A stretch of 8,835 nucleotides of DNA from JBFGCA01 sp041567315 (lineage in GTDB: Bacteria; Acidobacteriota; Thermoanaerobaculia; Multivoradales; JAHEKO01). The notes under the pieces are model-generated. The model saw only the letters and a program-made list of their open reading frames with translations, did no database searches and was not told where the DNA came from. Position 1 is the first letter of the stretch. Each line of letters starts with the position of its first letter. A program made the position numbers and the translations under genes. This document shows, piece by piece, positions 1 to 6,338 of the stretch. The stretch lies in NCBI GenBank assembly GCA_041567315.1, contig JBFGCA010000151.1, forward strand, positions 1-8,835, in the 5' to 3' direction.

Positions 1-87
1 GCGGCGGTTGGACGTCTCGCCCCCGGACGGCGCGGCGGGGGGGGGCGGGGGGCTGGGCGGGGGTGTCGGGGTCTGAGGCTCGCTCAT
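1..87 (-). CDS. Proline-rich N-terminus of unidentified protein, partial at window edge
   Basis: An ATG at 87-85 opens a minus-strand frame that is still open at position 1, giving 29 codons. A clear Shine-Dalgarno AGGAGA (complement of 96-101) lies 8 nt upstream, which is why I believe this start although the piece is short. The peptide starts MSEPQTPTPPPSPPPPP and continues with Ala, Ser, Gly and Asn residues to RR at the edge. It has three, then five consecutive prolines. Low-complexity Pro/Ser/Thr N-termini often form flexible linkers ahead of a membrane segment or domain, but nothing in the visible part identifies a function. It lies 130 nt downstream of bshA on the same strand, so it could be a last operon gene or an independent unit. 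The polyproline run would be expected to need elongation factor P for efficient translation. Confidence 0.6.
   Translation of the reverse strand, partial: MSEPQTPTPPPSPPPPPAAPSGGETSNRR
37..71 (+). repeat. Dense G-tract, potential G-quadruplex
   Basis: The plus strand carries five guanine runs in 35 nt: G9 (37-45), G6 (47-52), G3 (55-57), G5 (59-63) and G4 (68-71), separated by 1-4 nt loops. This satisfies the common pattern of four runs of three or more G with short loops. The tract lies inside the first codons of the minus-strand gene, so it is on that gene's template strand and the mRNA carries C-runs that encode the polyproline stretch. The nine-base homopolymer is also a possible slippage site. 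Confidence 0.5.
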
Positions 88-217
88 CGGGCTGGTCTCC
101 TCTCTCTGAGTGGAAGGGCACACCCGCGCGGTGAACCGTCGCCGCCCGCCTGCCGCCGACCTCCGGCCCGCGGACTCCTGTTCACCAGCGGTTCAGATGG
201 CGGCAGTCTACACCAAC
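88..217. other. Intergenic region between bshA and the edge gene
   Basis: These 130 nt separate the bshA stop from the start of the proline-rich minus-strand gene. They hold the Shine-Dalgarno of the latter (complement of 96-101). There is also a loose 7-bp inverted repeat, GGTGAAC at 130-136 and GTTCACC at 180-186, with 43 nt between the arms. I see no stem followed by a U-run in the bshA direction, so no intrinsic terminator is supported. No convincing promoter for the edge gene is visible, which leaves read-through from the bsh operon possible. Confidence 0.4.
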
Positions 218-1342
218 TCAGCCCTCCTCCAGCACCCGCCGGTAGAGGCCGCGATAGCGCCCGACCACCGCCGCCTGGTCGAAGCGCTCGACCACCCAGC
301 GGCGGCCGGCGCGGCCGAACCGCCGGCGGCGCTTGTCGTCCTCCAGCAGCTCGATCGCCGCCGCCGCCATCTCCTCGACCGCCCCCACCGGGAACAGCAG
401 TCCGTTCTCCCCGTGCACCACCACCTCGGGCAGACCGCCGACGTTGGTGGCCAGCACGGGCACCTCGCAGGACAGCGCCTCGAGCGCGGCGAGACCGAAC
501 GACTCGGTCTCCGAGGGCAGCAGGAAGAGGTCGGCGCCGACCAGCACCTCCTCGACCAGCGGCAGGTTGCCGATGAAGGTGATCGTCTCGCAGGTCCCGC
601 ACTCGCGGCAGTGCTGCTCGACCTTGGGGCGGTCGGGCCCGTCGCCGACCAGCAGCAGCCGCGCCGGCATTACGGCGCGCACCCGGTGGAAGACCTCGAC
701 CACGTCGAGCACCCGCTTGACCGGCCGGAAGTTCGAAACGTGGACCAGCAGCCGCTCGCCGCCCCGCCGCCAGCGCTCGGCGCCAGGCCGCTTGCGGGCC
801 CGCTCGTAGCGCGCCGGGTCGATGAAGTTGGGGACCACTTCGATCGGGGTGTTGAGCCGCAGCTGCTCGAGGGTAGCGCGGCGCAGCGCCTCCGAGACGG
901 CGGTCACCACGTCCGAGCGGGCGATCCCGTAGCGGGTGGTCTCCAGGTAGTTGGGGTCGTTGCCGACCAGGGTGATGTCGGTGCCGTGCAGCGTGGTCAC
1001 CACCTTGAGCGGCTGCGGCGCCAGGATGTCGCGTGCCAACACCGCCGAGACCGCGTTGGGCACCGCGTAGTGGACGTGGATGAGGTCGAGCCGCTGATGG
1101 CGGGCGACCTCGACGATCTGGGTGGCCAGGGCCAGCGAGTAGGGCGGGTACTCGAAGAGCGGGTAGTGCGGCACCACCACCTCGTGGAAGAACAGCCGGG
1201 CGCTGACGAACTCGAGCCGCGACGGCATCGCGTAGCTCAGCACGTGGACCTCGTCGCCGCCGGCCGCCAGCGCCATCGCCAGCTCGGTGGCCACCACCCC
1301 GGAGCCGCCGAAGGTCGGGTAGCAGGAGATGCCGATCTTCAC
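218..1342 (-). CDS. bshA: BshA, N-acetyl-alpha-D-glucosaminyl L-malate synthase
   Basis: BshA is the first-step enzyme of bacillithiol synthesis: a cytosolic GT-B (GT4) glycosyltransferase that moves GlcNAc from UDP-GlcNAc to L-malate. The 374 residues match the usual length of about 375-380. Visible marks are the N-terminal MKIGISCYPTFGGSGVVATE with the GGSG loop (residues 12-15), HVHYAVP (89-95), HGTDITLVG (119-127), HVSNFRPVKR (201-210), and the donor-site EX7E motif ETESFGLAALEAL with E280 and E288. The start is GTG at 1342-1340, preceded at 6 nt by TAGGGGA (complement of 1349-1355). That Shine-Dalgarno contains the bshB stop codon, and the genes are 10 nt apart, so the two are probably translationally coupled. 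It is the last of four operon genes. Actinobacterial MshA is the main alternative in this family, but adjacent bshB and bshC settle the assignment. Confidence 0.95.
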   Translation of the reverse strand: MKIGISCYPTFGGSGVVATELAMALAAGGDEVHVLSYAMPSRLEFVSARLFFHEVVVPHYPLFEYPPYSLALATQIVEVARHQRLDLIHVHYAVPNAVSAVLARDILAPQPLKVVTTLHGTDITLVGNDPNYLETTRYGIARSDVVTAVSEALRRATLEQLRLNTPIEVVPNFIDPARYERARKRPGAERWRRGGERLLVHVSNFRPVKRVLDVVEVFHRVRAVMPARLLLVGDGPDRPKVEQHCRECGTCETITFIGNLPLVEEVLVGADLFLLPSETESFGLAALEALSCEVPVLATNVGGLPEVVVHGENGLLFPVGAVEEMAAAAIELLEDDKRRRRFGRAGRRWVVERFDQAAVVGRYRGLYRRVLEEG

Positions 1343-1352
1343 CGCAGATCCC

Positions 1353-2072
1353 CTAGCGCAGCCTCTTGGGCAGCAGGGTCCAGGGGTCGGCCACCGCCGG
1401 CGGCAGCCGGCTGGTGAACGGCTCCCCGAACTCGGCGCCGATCAGCAGCCCGAAGTGGCGGGCGCGGCCCTCGACCGCCAGCCGGTACTCGCGCGAGGCC
1501 ACCTTGGTGGGCGGCTCGTCGCGGCTCTCGTCCGGCTGGTGGAGCTGGCTCCGGTAGGCGGCGAGCGCCGCCATCTTGGCCGGCCAGGCGGCGGTGACGT
1601 CGACCACGAAGCGGGGCTCGAAGGGGTCGTGCTGCATGTAGCTGAACAGCGCCGCCGGCCGGTGGGGCGGCCCGGCGCCGCGGCGGGCGAGACCGGCGTA
1701 GAAGGCGGCGGCGCGCACCAGCCGGTAGGCACGGCCGTGGTCCGGATGGCGGTCGTCGGCCGGCGGCCCGAGCACGAGCTCGGGCCGCCACTCGCGCAGC
1801 CGGGCGATGAGCTGGTCCTCCTCGGCGGTCCCGGTGCGCAGGCCGCCGTCTCCACAGTCCAGGAAGTCGACCCGCGCCGCCCCCAGCGCCTGCCCGGCGC
1901 GCTCGGCCTCCGCGCGGCGCTCGTCCGGATCGCCCCGGGTGCCCGCCTCGCCGCGGGTGAGATGCAGGATCCCCACCCGCCGCCCGTTCGCCGCCAGCAG
2001 CGCCAGGGTGCCGCCACACCCCAGCTCGACGTCGTCGGGATGGGCGCCGATCGCCAGCACGTCGAGCCGCAC
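1353..2072 (-). CDS. bshB1: BshB, bacillithiol biosynthesis deacetylase (BshB1 type)
   Basis: This Zn-dependent LmbE/PIG-L deacetylase removes the acetyl group from GlcNAc-malate to give GlcN-malate, the second bacillithiol step. The protein has the metal-binding AHPDD motif (residues 10-14; H11 and D14 expected Zn ligands), LTRGEAGTRGDP (38-49) and RHPDH (108-112; H112 the third expected ligand). I chose the GTG at 2072-2070 (239 aa). It has GGAGG 5 nt upstream (complement of 2078-2082), and it places the conserved start VRLDVLAIGAHPDDVELGCG where family members begin. An ATG at 2114-2112, 2 nt after the bshC stop, would add 14 residues (MPVETPLEKPVEET), but its only G-rich sequence touches the start codon. 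Some pipelines may therefore report 1353-2114. MshB of the mycothiol pathway is a related fold, excluded here by the neighbouring bshA and bshC. Confidence 0.92.
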   Translation of the reverse strand: MRLDVLAIGAHPDDVELGCGGTLALLAANGRRVGILHLTRGEAGTRGDPDERRAEAERAGQALGAARVDFLDCGDGGLRTGTAEEDQLIARLREWRPELVLGPPADDRHPDHGRAYRLVRAAAFYAGLARRGAGPPHRPAALFSYMQHDPFEPRFVVDVTAAWPAKMAALAAYRSQLHQPDESRDEPPTKVASREYRLAVEGRARHFGLLIGAEFGEPFTSRLPPAVADPWTLLPKRLR

Positions 2073-2075
2073 TGT

Positions 2076-2082
2076 CTCCTCC
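2076..2082 (-). promoter_or_regulatory. Shine-Dalgarno deciding the bshB start
   Basis: The minus strand reads GGAGGAG here, followed by ACA and the GTG start at 2072. The GGAGG core is 5 nt from the start codon. It is the best ribosome-binding site in the operon and favours the GTG over the upstream ATG at 2114. Confidence 0.65.
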
Positions 2083-2116
2083 ACCGGTTTCTCCAAGGGC
2101 GTCTCCACGGGCATCC

Positions 2117-3751
2117 CTACGGACAGATCACCTGCAGGTTCGCGGGATCGAGGCCGAGCTGGTCGAAAAAGGCCTCGACGAAGGCGGCCCCGTACTTGCC
2201 CGCGAAATGGGCCGACGAGATCACCCGCTCCTGGGCCTGGCCCAGCGGCCGGGCGGCCTCCCTCAGGTCGGCGGCGCGGGCGCGCTGGACCTCGTGCTGC
2301 CGGGCGTCGGCCGCCCGCACCTTGCCGCCGAAGGCGTCGAGCGCCCGGCTCACCTGGCCGCGGGTCTTCTGCCAGGGGCCGTCGAGCCCGGGGTCGAGCG
2401 CCAGGGCTCGCCCGCGGGCCTCCTCCAGCGCCCGGTCGATCTCGCGGCGCAGCGGGTCCAGCACCTCGCCGGCGTGGTCGCCGGCCAGGAGCCGGTCGAG
2501 ATCGAGCTCGGGCACCACCAGGTGCTCGAGGGCGATCCCCAGACCGTCCAGCTTGCGCCGCTGGTGGGGCTCGAGGACCAGCGCCTGGGGGCGCAGCACC
2601 ACCCACGGCGGCTCGACCCCGAGCACCGAGTAGACGGTCGCCGCCTGCGGCAGATAGGACAGCTCGCCCGGACCGAGAACCAGCAGCGAGGTGCCCAGGA
2701 TGGCGTCCTGGAGCGCCGGCCGCGCCAGCGCCCCGGGGCTCACCACCCCGGGGTTGTCCTCGAGGACCGCGAGCAGGGCGTCGAGCTTGGCCGGCGGCTC
2801 CTTGACGCCGCGCAGCTTCCAGCGGCCGCGCGCCGCCCACTCGATGCGGCGGCGCTCCCGACCGTGGAGCAGAAAGAGCTGGCTGGCGCCCGGCTGCGGC
2901 CTGACCTGCAAGGCATAGCCGGCGTGCTCGATCCGCGACTCCCGCGCCGCCAGCTCCTTGTCGACCTCGAGCCGCCGCTCGACCAGACGCTCCATCCAGG
3001 GGCGCTCGGCCTCCTTGACGGCGGGCAGCATGGCGTCGAGCAGCAGCGGGCAGCGTTCGCCCAGCAGCCCGGTCAACAACCGGCAGAAGGCCTCGCCGAA
3101 GCGCGCCTCGGGCCGGTACCAGCGGCCCAGGGTCTCGGCCCAGGCCGCGAAGCGCTCGCCCGGAACGGCGGCGCCCAGCTCGGCCAGCAGCTCTTCGACC
3201 CGCGGGCCCAGCGTCCGCATGCCGAGCGGCATCAGCGGCGCCGGGTCGTCGCCGAGCCCGAGCTCGCGGGGACCGTCCGGGGTCAGAAAGACGCTCCGCG
3301 CTACCTCGCGGTAGTCGTGGTCCTCGGTCGCCACCCAGAAGACCGCCACCGCCGGCTCGCCGGCCGCCTCCAGCCGCTCCTGCCAGCGGGCCGCCGCCAC
3401 CGCCTTGGACAGCGTGTAGAGCGGGCCGCCGAACAGCCCCGGCTGCTGGCCGGCCACCACCACCCGGGTGGCGGGGTCGGCCAGCCGGCGGCCCAGCTCG
3501 GCGGCCGCGGGGTGGCCGTAGGCGGCGTTGGCGGTGGCCAGCGCCTCGGCCAGGCGGCGGCGATCGACGGCGGTCGGGCGGCCCGGCGGCAGCCCCTCGT
3601 GGGGCAGGAAGCGGAGCGGCTCGAGCAGGTCGAGGTCGTTGCCGCCCAGAAACGCCGAGGGCAGCGGCGGCAGGAGGCCGGCCCGCAGCAGATCGACCCG
3701 GGCCAGCTCAGGCGGGCTTGTGGCCGACGAGGATGAGGCGCTCGCTGTCAC
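2117..3751 (-). CDS. bshC: BshC, bacillithiol biosynthesis cysteine-adding enzyme
   Basis: BshC is the last bacillithiol enzyme; it attaches cysteine to the amino group of GlcN-malate. The 544 residues are close to the family's usual 540. Diagnostic stretches are VVVAGQQPGLFGGPLYTLSK (residues 97-116) and the WVATEDHDYREV region (139-150), which belong to the nucleotidyltransferase-like Rossmann core. A charged helical stretch around residues 430-510 is consistent with the long coiled coil known in BshC structures. The C-terminus ends LQVICP. The start is GTG at 3751-3749, inside the 3' end of the upstream methyltransferase gene (44-nt overlap). No other ATG, GTG or TTG lies before the conserved region, so the Ser/Ala-rich first 15 residues are largely dictated by the overlap. 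Only a weak GGAGAG lies about 10 nt upstream, so translation may depend on coupling. The stop is 2 nt before the alternative bshB ATG. Confidence 0.94.
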   Translation of the reverse strand: MTASASSSSATSPPELARVDLLRAGLLPPLPSAFLGGNDLDLLEPLRFLPHEGLPPGRPTAVDRRRLAEALATANAAYGHPAAAELGRRLADPATRVVVAGQQPGLFGGPLYTLSKAVAAARWQERLEAAGEPAVAVFWVATEDHDYREVARSVFLTPDGPRELGLGDDPAPLMPLGMRTLGPRVEELLAELGAAVPGERFAAWAETLGRWYRPEARFGEAFCRLLTGLLGERCPLLLDAMLPAVKEAERPWMERLVERRLEVDKELAARESRIEHAGYALQVRPQPGASQLFLLHGRERRRIEWAARGRWKLRGVKEPPAKLDALLAVLEDNPGVVSPGALARPALQDAILGTSLLVLGPGELSYLPQAATVYSVLGVEPPWVVLRPQALVLEPHQRRKLDGLGIALEHLVVPELDLDRLLAGDHAGEVLDPLRREIDRALEEARGRALALDPGLDGPWQKTRGQVSRALDAFGGKVRAADARQHEVQRARAADLREAARPLGQAQERVISSAHFAGKYGAAFVEAFFDQLGLDPANLQVICP

Positions 3752-4427
3752 GTCGGAAGGTCTCTCCGTTGAAGTTGCCGTAGAGCCCGTCGAGCTCGAG
3801 CCCGGCCCAGCGCAGCCCGATCGCCACCTCCTCCCGGCGGTAGGCGCGGACGCTCTCGACGAAGGTCTGGGCCTCGCGGCCGGGGGCGACCACCCGGATG
3901 CGCTTGTTGACCCGCTGGGTGCCGGGGTCGAAGCTGCGCTCGATCTCGACCCGGTAGCCGTCGCGGTCCTGGCTCTCGCGCGGCACCAGATGGGCCAGCA
4001 CGTGCTCGCGGTTGAACAGATCGATCAGGAAGCGGCCGCCGGGCCCGAGCACCCGGACGATCTCCTCCAGCACCCGGAAGTTCTGCCGCTCGGTCTCGAA
4101 GTAGCCGAAGGAGGTGAAGAAGTTGAGCACCCAGTCGAAGGCGCCGGCGGCGAAGGGCAGGCAGCACATGTCCCCCGCCACCCGCGGCAGCTGGGAGCTC
4201 TGGGCCAGGAGGGTGAGCGACAGGTCGACCCCCAGCGTCCGGTAGCCGCGGCGGCGGAGCGCCGCCGTGTGCCGGCCGGCGCCGCAGGCCAGATCCAGCA
4301 CCGCCCGCGGCGCGCCGTCCGCCCACAGCCCGGTCACCCACTCGACGTGCGACTCCGCCTCCCCCCGGTCGCGATGCGAGTAGAGCTCGAGATACTCCTC
4401 CCCGAACCACTCCTTGTACCAGGCCAC
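3708..4427 (-). CDS. Class I SAM-dependent methyltransferase, candidate N-methyl-bacillithiol synthase (NmbA-like)
   Basis: This 239-residue Rossmann-fold methyltransferase shows SAM motif I VLDLACGAGRHT (43-54), the acidic residue of motif II in LGVDLS (65-70), AGDMCCLPF (84-92) and LGPGGRFLIDLFN (127-139). The N-terminus WYKEWFGEEYLELYSHRD is a conserved lead-in of one subgroup of these enzymes. It heads the bacillithiol operon and overlaps bshC by 44 nt. Chlorobaculum tepidum is known to convert bacillithiol to N-methyl-bacillithiol with the SAM methyltransferase NmbA, so that role is the natural inference here. It is inferred from context and family, not proven by an active-site signature. 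The GTG at 4427-4425 is the only possible start, because an in-frame TGA lies four codons upstream. No Shine-Dalgarno is visible, and a TATGAT hexamer ends 8 nt before the start. Alternative: a methyltransferase of another small molecule that shares the operon by chance. Confidence 0.85.
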   Translation of the reverse strand: MAWYKEWFGEEYLELYSHRDRGEAESHVEWVTGLWADGAPRAVLDLACGAGRHTAALRRRGYRTLGVDLSLTLLAQSSQLPRVAGDMCCLPFAAGAFDWVLNFFTSFGYFETERQNFRVLEEIVRVLGPGGRFLIDLFNREHVLAHLVPRESQDRDGYRVEIERSFDPGTQRVNKRIRVVAPGREAQTFVESVRAYRREEVAIGLRWAGLELDGLYGNFNGETFRRDSERLILVGHKPA

Positions 4428-4435
4428 GGCCCGGC

Positions 4436-4441
4436 ATCATA
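4436..4441 (-). promoter_or_regulatory. Candidate -10 element of the methyltransferase-bshCBA operon
   Basis: The minus strand reads TATGAT, one mismatch from TATAAT. It ends 8 nt before the GTG start of the methyltransferase, so a transcript would begin at or within about 2 nt of the start codon. Confidence 0.4.
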
Positions 4442-4483
4442 GCCCTTGCCGCCGCGCAGACCGTTTTCAATCGCGAACGTCGC

Positions 4484-4489
4484 TAGAAT
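4484..4489 (+). promoter_or_regulatory. Candidate -10 element of dusB
   Basis: TAGAAT lies 6 nt before the GTG start of dusB. A normal 6-7 nt discriminator would put the transcription start on the start codon. No Shine-Dalgarno is present to argue for a leader. Confidence 0.4.
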
Positions 4490-4495
4490 AACGGC

Positions 4496-5479
4496 GTGCT
4501 GCGAATCGGAGGCGTCGAGGCGCCCACTCCGTTGTTGCTGGCCCCGATGGCGGGGGTGACCGACCGTGACTTCCGGCTGATCGTGCGCCGGATCGGCGGG
4601 GTGGGCGTGGTGTCGATGGAGTTCATCTCCTCGAAGGCGCTGGTCGGCGGGCACCGCAAGGTCCGCGAGCTGATGCACTTCTCGGAGGAGGAGCGGCCGC
4701 TGGCGATCCAGATCTACGGCTCGGACGTCGCCACCATGGCCGAGGCGGCCGAGATCGTCGAGTCGCTGGGGGCCGACATCTGCGACATCAACATGGGCTG
4801 CCCGGCCAACAAGGTGCTCAAGGGCTGCGCCGGGGCGGCGCTGATGGGCGACCTGGGGCTGGCCGAGCGGATGATCGCCGCCGTGCGCCGGGCGCTCACC
4901 GTGCCGCTCACCGTCAAGTTCCGGATCGGCCTCGACGACCGGCGCCGCAGCTACCTGGAGCTGGGCCGGATCTGCGAGGCCAACGGCGTCCAGGCGGTCT
5001 CGCTCCACGGCCGCACCGCCAAGCAGATGTTCCGCGGCGAGGCCGACTGGTCGGCGATCGCCCGGCTCAAGGAGGCGGTGTCGATCCCGGTGATCGGCAA
5101 CGGCGACGTCGGGTGCGCCGACGACGCGCTCCGCATGCTCCGCCAGACCGGCTGCGACGGGGTGATGATCGGCCGCGCCGCCACCAAGAACCCGTGGATC
5201 TTCCGCCAGATCGAGGCGCGGCTGTCGGGCGGCCGGGTCCCCGAGCCCACCCTCGAGGACCGCCGCGACCTGGTGCTGGCCCACTTCCGGCGGGTCGCCC
5301 GGCGCGACGACGACCGCTACGCCCTCCACAAGCTCCGCAAGTTCACCGGCTGGTACACCCACGGTCTGCCCAACGGCCGCCGGCTGCGCCAGCAGATCAA
5401 CCAGCTGCCCGACGTCGAGAGCTTCCTGCGGGCGGTCGAGTCGTTCTTCGCCGAGCAGCTCGAGCAGAAGGCTGCCTGA
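4496..5479 (+). CDS. dusB: tRNA-dihydrouridine synthase, DusB family
   Basis: This is an FMN-dependent enzyme that reduces specific uridines in the tRNA D-loop to dihydrouridine using NADPH. The 327-residue protein has the family signature throughout: LLLAPMAGVTDRDFR (residues 13-27), PLAIQIYGSD (68-77), ICDINMGCPANKVLKG (95-110) with the catalytic general-acid cysteine C102, VKFRIG at the start of the FMN-site lysine/arginine region, VSLHGRTAKQMFRGEADW, VIGNGDV and GVMIGRAATKNPWIF. The C-terminal helical tRNA-binding domain follows, with HKLRKFTGWYTHGLPNGRRLR. Length is normal for bacterial DusB. The start is GTG at 4496, and the conserved N-terminus begins at once. There is no Shine-Dalgarno, and a -10-like TAGAAT lies just upstream. 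It is divergent from the bsh operon and overlaps the start of the following aminotransferase gene. Confidence 0.95.
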   Translation: MLRIGGVEAPTPLLLAPMAGVTDRDFRLIVRRIGGVGVVSMEFISSKALVGGHRKVRELMHFSEEERPLAIQIYGSDVATMAEAAEIVESLGADICDINMGCPANKVLKGCAGAALMGDLGLAERMIAAVRRALTVPLTVKFRIGLDDRRRSYLELGRICEANGVQAVSLHGRTAKQMFRGEADWSAIARLKEAVSIPVIGNGDVGCADDALRMLRQTGCDGVMIGRAATKNPWIFRQIEARLSGGRVPEPTLEDRRDLVLAHFRRVARRDDDRYALHKLRKFTGWYTHGLPNGRRLRQQINQLPDVESFLRAVESFFAEQLEQKAA

Positions 5480-6338
5480 GCCGGCGCCGGCCGCCACCCT
5501 CTGCTGCCTCGACGGCCGCCTGCTGCCGCTGGCCGAGGCGCGGATCGATCCGCTCGACCGCGGCTTCCTGTTCGGCGACGCCCTCTACGAGGCCGTCAAG
5601 GTCAAGGACGGCGTCACCCTCCATCTCGAGCCCCACCTCGAGCGGTTGCGCAGCGGCCTCCAAGAGATCCGGATCCCGGTCCCCGGCGGTCTCGCCGAGC
5701 AGTGCCGCGGGCTGATCAGGGCAAGCGCCTTCGGCACCGGCTACCTCTACCTCCAGGTGACCCGCGGCGCCGCCCCCCGCAGCCACCGGCCGCCCCTCGA
5801 CCTGGCGCCCACCGTGTTCCTGATGCCGGTGCCCCATCCCTATGCCCCGCCCGGCAGCCGGCGGCTGCGCGCCATCACCGTCCCCGACCTCCGCTGGCGC
5901 CGCTGCGCGCTCAAGACCACCAGCCTCCTGGCCACCGTGCTCGGCAAGCTCGACGCCGGCGACCGGGGCGTCGACGAGCTGGTCTTCACCGCCGAGGACG
6001 GCGCCCTCCGCGAAGCCGGCAGCGCCAACCTCTTCGTCCGCCAGGAAGACCGCCTCCTGACCCACCCGCTCGACGGCCGCGTCCTGGCCGGCGTCACCCG
6101 CGCCATCCTGCTCCGCCTGGCGGCGGCCGAGGGGCTGCCGGTGGTCGAGGAGGCACCGCGGCTTGCCGACCACCCACGCTGGCAGGAGGCCCTGCTCTGC
6201 GGCACCCTGACCGACGTCCAGCCCCTGGTCGAGCTCGACGGCCAGCCGATCGCCGGCGGCAAGCCGGGCCCCTGGACCACCCGCCTGGCCACCGCCTTCG
6301 CCGCCTACGAGCGGGAGCTGCTGGACCGCGGCGAATGA
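5472..6338 (+). CDS. Class IV PLP-dependent aminotransferase (D-amino-acid / branched-chain type)
   Basis: This is a fold-type IV PLP enzyme related to D-amino-acid aminotransferase, IlvE and aminodeoxychorismate lyase. Numbered from the CTG at 5472 (288 aa, normal length), it shows CCLDGRLLPLAEARI (11-25), LDRGFLFGDALYEAVKV (28-44), catalytic lysine K148 in CALKTTSLLATVLGKLDAG, LREAGSANLF (the PLP-binding glutamate and phosphate loop), LAGVTRAILL, and a C-terminal CGTLTDVQPLVELDGQPI loop. No ATG, GTG or TTG occurs in any plus-strand frame from 5461 to 5645. The first in-frame one, TTG at 5646, would delete the conserved RGFLFGD segment, so I extend to the CTG that overlaps the dusB stop. The motifs do not separate D-alanine transaminase from branched-chain or lyase activity, so substrate is left open. 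Function class is confident; the start is not. Confidence 0.85.
   Translation: MPEPAPAATLCCLDGRLLPLAEARIDPLDRGFLFGDALYEAVKVKDGVTLHLEPHLERLRSGLQEIRIPVPGGLAEQCRGLIRASAFGTGYLYLQVTRGAAPRSHRPPLDLAPTVFLMPVPHPYAPPGSRRLRAITVPDLRWRRCALKTTSLLATVLGKLDAGDRGVDELVFTAEDGALREAGSANLFVRQEDRLLTHPLDGRVLAGVTRAILLRLAAAEGLPVVEEAPRLADHPRWQEALLCGTLTDVQPLVELDGQPIAGGKPGPWTTRLATAFAAYERELLDRGE

Larger units (their letters stand above)
4428..4495. promoter_or_regulatory. Divergent promoter region between bsh operon and dusB
   Basis: These 68 nt separate two divergent genes and are visibly richer in A/T than their surroundings. They should contain both promoters. On the minus strand TATGAT (complement of 4436-4441) is a 5/6 match to the -10 consensus; TTGAAA (complement of 4465-4470) could be a -35, but at 23 nt spacing, which is too long. 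On the plus strand TAGAAT (4484-4489) is a 5/6 -10 match without a good -35. Neither start codon has a Shine-Dalgarno. The close spacing of each hexamer to its GTG suggests leaderless mRNAs. Confidence 0.5.

Noticed and set aside
130..186. Terminator or operator formed by GGTGAAC / GTTCACC downstream of bshA
   Set aside because: The arms are 7 bp and 43 nt apart with no T-run, so this could easily arise by chance.
110..3736. Long plus-strand open frames opposite the bsh genes (for example 110-1417, 1329-2633, 2207-3736)
   Set aside because: They are rich in Arg, Gly, Pro, Gln and His with no recognisable domains, and lie antisense to clearly conserved genes. Long antisense frames are expected in DNA this G+C-rich.
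218..3751. Mycothiol rather than bacillithiol pathway
   Set aside because: MshA and MshB resemble BshA and BshB, but the ligase here is BshC, not the cysteinyl-tRNA-synthetase-like MshC, and the BshA sequence has the malate-type N-terminal signature.
5646..6338. Aminotransferase starting at TTG 5646 (230 aa)
   Set aside because: It would drop about 58 residues, including the conserved LDRGFLFGDALYE segment that is open and in frame upstream.
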